Shown here: positions 60,961-64,000 of the stretch, one piece after another
How the letters are laid out: each line of letters opens with the position of its first letter
Numbering within the stretch: the stretch's first letter is position 1
DNA from: Margaritifera margaritifera
Taxonomy: Eukaryota; Mollusca; Bivalvia; Unionida; Margaritiferidae
Assembly: GCA_029931535.1 (NCBI GenBank)
Contig: JAQPZY010001554.1
Location: forward strand, 682,001 to 746,000
DNA length: 64,000 nucleotides
Reading direction: 5' to 3'
Translations under genes and position numbers: made by a program
Notes under the pieces: generated by a model
Seen by the model: only the letters and a program-made list of their open reading frames with translations
What the model was told of the DNA's origin: nothing
The model's database searches: none

Positions 60961-62738
60961 ATTTACCATTCCATTTTAAGGCAACTTTATAAGAACACTT
61001 TATCCTCACAATAACCTATATATCAAAATATTTTGCTTATTTAAGAGACAAAAATTGCATCAACACGTTGTTCTTAATATAATTCATACTTTAGACACCT
61101 CATTCAAGGTAACCGAGCACTTCCAAACCTAATTCAGTTAATGCCAAAGGCAGGTTGTTCCATAGTTTCATGTTTATGTCTGTGGGTATTTTCATAACGT
61201 TTCACAAAAGGACTGTTCTAATTTAGAATTATATAGCAACTCTGAAGTTTAATCACTCAAAGAATTCCCTTTCAATCTTTTTCAGATTTGTAAATTTTCT
61301 ATCTCAAATAAGAACTAAAGGTCTGAAACATTTTATAACTTAATGATTAATTAATAAAGATTTTTTATTTATTTTAAAGCAAATGTGTAAGTGGAGCTTG
61401 GCCTACAACTATAAGTTATAAATCTGTGAATCCAATTTTTGAGAGAACCTTCTAAGGACACCTTGTACTCATAATAATTAATTAGACTAACATGTTAACC
61501 TATTTTAGACTTGACTTGACAAGGACACCTTGTACTCATAATAATTAGCTAGACTAATATGTTAACCCAATTTAGACTGAACTTGACATGGACATCTTTT
61601 GCCCAGAGTAATTAGCTAGATGAATATGTTAACCAATTTTAGACTTAACTTGACAAGGACATCTTCTACTCATAATAATTAGCTAAACTAATATGTTAAC
61701 CCATTTTAGACTGAATTTGACATGGACGTCTTTTACTCAGAGTAATTAGCTACACTAATATGTTAACCAATTTTAGACTTAACTTGACAAGGTCATCTTT
61801 TACTCGTACTAATATGTACATTACATTTTTAGTTCCATTTTAGAAAGAACTTTATATTAAAGTGTTTATCCCATTTAAGAGAGAACTTTATGAAGACACA
61901 TTGTCCTCATAATTAATGTAGACAAGTATTATATTTATAGATATTATATTATTATTCCCAGTTTAGAGAGATTTATAAGGACATCCTGTCCTTGAAATAA
62001 TTTGTACATAAACATGTGAATACCATGTTACAAAGAACACTGTATATAGACACATTTATTCCATTGTATAGACAACTTTATGTTGGCACACTACTCATAA
62101 TTTGTAAATGAAAATGCTAATCCCATCATAGAATGAAATTTCTACATTGAAGTGTTTATGCAACTTTATAATGAACCTTACGAGGACACACTATCCTCAT
62201 AATAATTCATATTGGTATTTTGAGTTTTTATCCCATTTTAGTGTGAAGTTTATAAGAACACCTTGCACTCAAAGCAATTTGTACCATAAAATGTTCAAAT
62301 CCAACTTCAGAACTTCAGAAGAACTATATTAAAATGTGTATTCCATTTTAGCGAGAGGTTTATAAGACCCATTGTTTAAATTATCTCTCTCTCTATATAT
62401 ATATACAAAAGTTTCCAACATTTTGAGCTAAACAAGCTTTTCTTGTCAGGGTAAGAAACAATTTACATCCACAAAACAAACACTAAACACAAAAGCCAAG
62501 ATATATCCTTTATTCCTAGATGTTTAAATGATGGGGAAATAAACAAATGAGGGATAAACAATAGAACAAAGAAAGAAAGAAGACAAAATTAAGAAACAGT
62601 CTAAAACTGGTAAGCTACAAATCGATGTTATGCTGCCATCAGCCCAACAAAGTTGTGTAAAACAATTCAAAGAATTGTTTATCATGCCTATATCTGCAGA
62701 GGACCAAAGTGTTTAGACCTAATTCCAGTCTGCGAACA

Positions 62739-62778
<40 letters not shown>

Positions 62779-62956
62779 GTAATAATAATAATAAGCATAA
62801 CAGCAATAATTATAATAATAATACATGTAAAGAGTTACTGAATATTTACTTTTGTAAATATTCACTCAAAAATTGTGTACGTCTGATAAACTGATAAGAT
62901 TATGTTAAAACGGTTAGACTTTTTCATTTAGCCCAAAATCCCTACAAGTTTGCAAT

Positions 62957-63031
<75 letters not shown>

Positions 63032-63480
63032 TAATTCCATCTTGGAGATGACTTTACAAGGACACCTTTTTCTCATAACAATTTTTATAGGTATTAAGAT
63101 GTGTATCCCATCTTAGAGAGAATTTTATATACAACTCTTTTTCCAGTTTCAGAGAGAATTTTATAAGGACATGTCCTCACAAAAGCTTGTATATCAAAAT
63201 GTGTTTCCAATTTCTGAAAGAACTTTATGGGGACACAAGGTCTTAACAAGAATTTGTATATTTAAATATGTCAAATTTCAGAGAGATCCTGATAAATACA
63301 CCTCTACTTCATTATAAGTTACCTAGGTATTAAAATGTTTATTTCATTTTAAAGAGAACATTATGAGGACACCTTGTCCTCACAAGAATTTGTATATGAC
63401 AATGTGTATCCATTTTCTGAGAGAATTTTATGATGAGGCTATGTCCACAAAAGATTGTGTATCAAAATGTTCATTTTATT
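60960..63480 (+). repeat. Decayed satellite field, ~60-70 bp units
   Basis: Words such as 'agagagaactttataaggac' , 'accttgtcctcataataatt' and 'aaaatgtgtatcccatttta' recur about every 60-70 bases over 2.5 kb (for example 60,982, 61,884, 62,163, 62,250, 63,150, 63,355, 63,415), with many indels. The best-preserved part is listed separately. (CT)n/(TA)n at about 62,382-62,405, (TAA)n at 62,740-62,777 and (TA)n at 62,960-63,031 are embedded. The ORFs here are short and not supported. Confidence 0.75.
61440..61825 (+). repeat. 67-bp tandem repeat with 134-bp higher-order pattern
   Basis: 'ggacancttntactcataat'-type cores start at 61,456, 61,523, 61,590, 61,657, 61,724 and 61,791, exactly 67 bases apart. 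Units alternate between a 'gacaaggacacc..catAATAATT' form and a 'gacatggacatc..cagAGTAATT' form, so the true recent unit of amplification is 134 bases. Confidence 0.93.
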
Positions 63481-64000
63481 TACCACTTTTTAAACTTATA
63501 TAAATTATTAGGTGGATATTGTGTCCTTTACTTGACAGGCTGAGATAGGATATAAAGTGCATGGATATGAACAGTTAGACTTGTGACCAAGAAAATCTTC
63601 ATTGAAAATCAATTTGTTTTTAAGTGACCATGGCCTTGCCTGGAGGTGTGAGGGTATGAAAGTGTAATGCTTATTGATTATACGCTTCAGATATCATGTA
63701 TCCTTCCTAGCTGCTGGACTTGCTATAAAGAAAACAGCTCGACTACTGTTGACAGTGATAGTATTGCTTGAATGAATTATAACTAGGTCTCATCTAGATT
63801 TAAGCAAACGAGACAAACATTGCCTGCATAATAGTATCAAATTCCAACCTTGTTTGTACCCTTTAGAGAAACATACCTCCTTCAATTATTGACCTCTTTA
63901 GACACACATCATATGAAACCAATGAAGGAAGTTCATAAGGTCATAATGACCTACTTAGTTATTAATTATATATATATATATTTGTGTGTGTGTGTGTGTG
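63481..64000. other. No gene recognised; TA and TG microsatellites at the end
   Basis: Unique-looking AT-rich sequence. (TA)n at 63,968-63,982 runs into (TG)n, which is cut by the window edge. Confidence 0.5.

Overview
This is eukaryotic, animal-type DNA, probably from a mollusc or another marine lophotrochozoan. The evidence is AT-rich sequence, long (TA)n, (CT)n and (TCTA)n microsatellites, C2H2 zinc-finger arrays, a CR1/L2-type LINE, Penelope-type and Polinton-type remnants, and decayed 'gaccttgacctt' / 'aaggtcac' repeats of a kind I associate with mollusc genomes. The species assignment is inference. There are no operons, and almost every coding trace is a transposon or virus-like relic with stops and frameshifts. 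The only substantial intact reading frames are zinc fingers, one hAT-type zinc-finger ORF, and pieces of pol.

Layout. 1-6.24 kb: copy A of a repeated block. It carries a degenerate protein-primed type B DNA polymerase (Polinton/Maverick/adintovirus type), then a decayed ORF with a BIR (IAP-type) zinc motif, then an unknown ORF. 6.7-7.3 kb: short C2H2 array (-). 8.4-9.8 kb: two Penelope GIY-YIG fragments (-). 12.7-15.5 kb: CR1/L2-like LINE (-) with its (ATT)n tail. 15.7-18.6 kb: dispersed repeats and a small Cys/His ORF. 23.7-25.0 kb: 3' fragment of a gypsy-type element. 25-31.5 kb: mostly satellites and minisatellites plus a 211-bp hairpin-rich MITE. 31.68-33.19 kb: 1.5-kb hAT-like element. 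33.7-38.9 kb: nested inverted repeats, including a perfect 49-bp pair that encloses 3.7 kb. 38.9-40.9 kb: about 20-finger C2H2 array (-) with a tRNA-type SINE at its 3' end. 41.15 kb: small divergent ORF with SAP-like residues. 43.9 kb: CCHC knuckle (-). 45.5-50.43 and 56.02-56.77 kb: copy B of the polymerase block, split by a 5.6-kb LTR retrotransposon. 57.0-60.1 kb: a second, different LTR element. 61-63.5 kb: a decayed ~67-bp satellite field.

The two strongest observations are these. First, both LTR elements have gypsy-type RT/RNase H but carry integrase UPSTREAM of RT. This is the copia-like order known from the Gmr1 group, and here it occurs in two unrelated families. In one of them a single uninterrupted reading frame runs from the integrase C-terminus into the RT leader. 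Second, a BIR zinc motif with exact C-x2-C-x16-H-x6-C spacing sits just downstream of the Polinton-type polymerase. It suggests that a virus-like element captured an apoptosis-inhibitor-type gene. Copies A and B have lost complementary segments of this block and share several disabling mutations.
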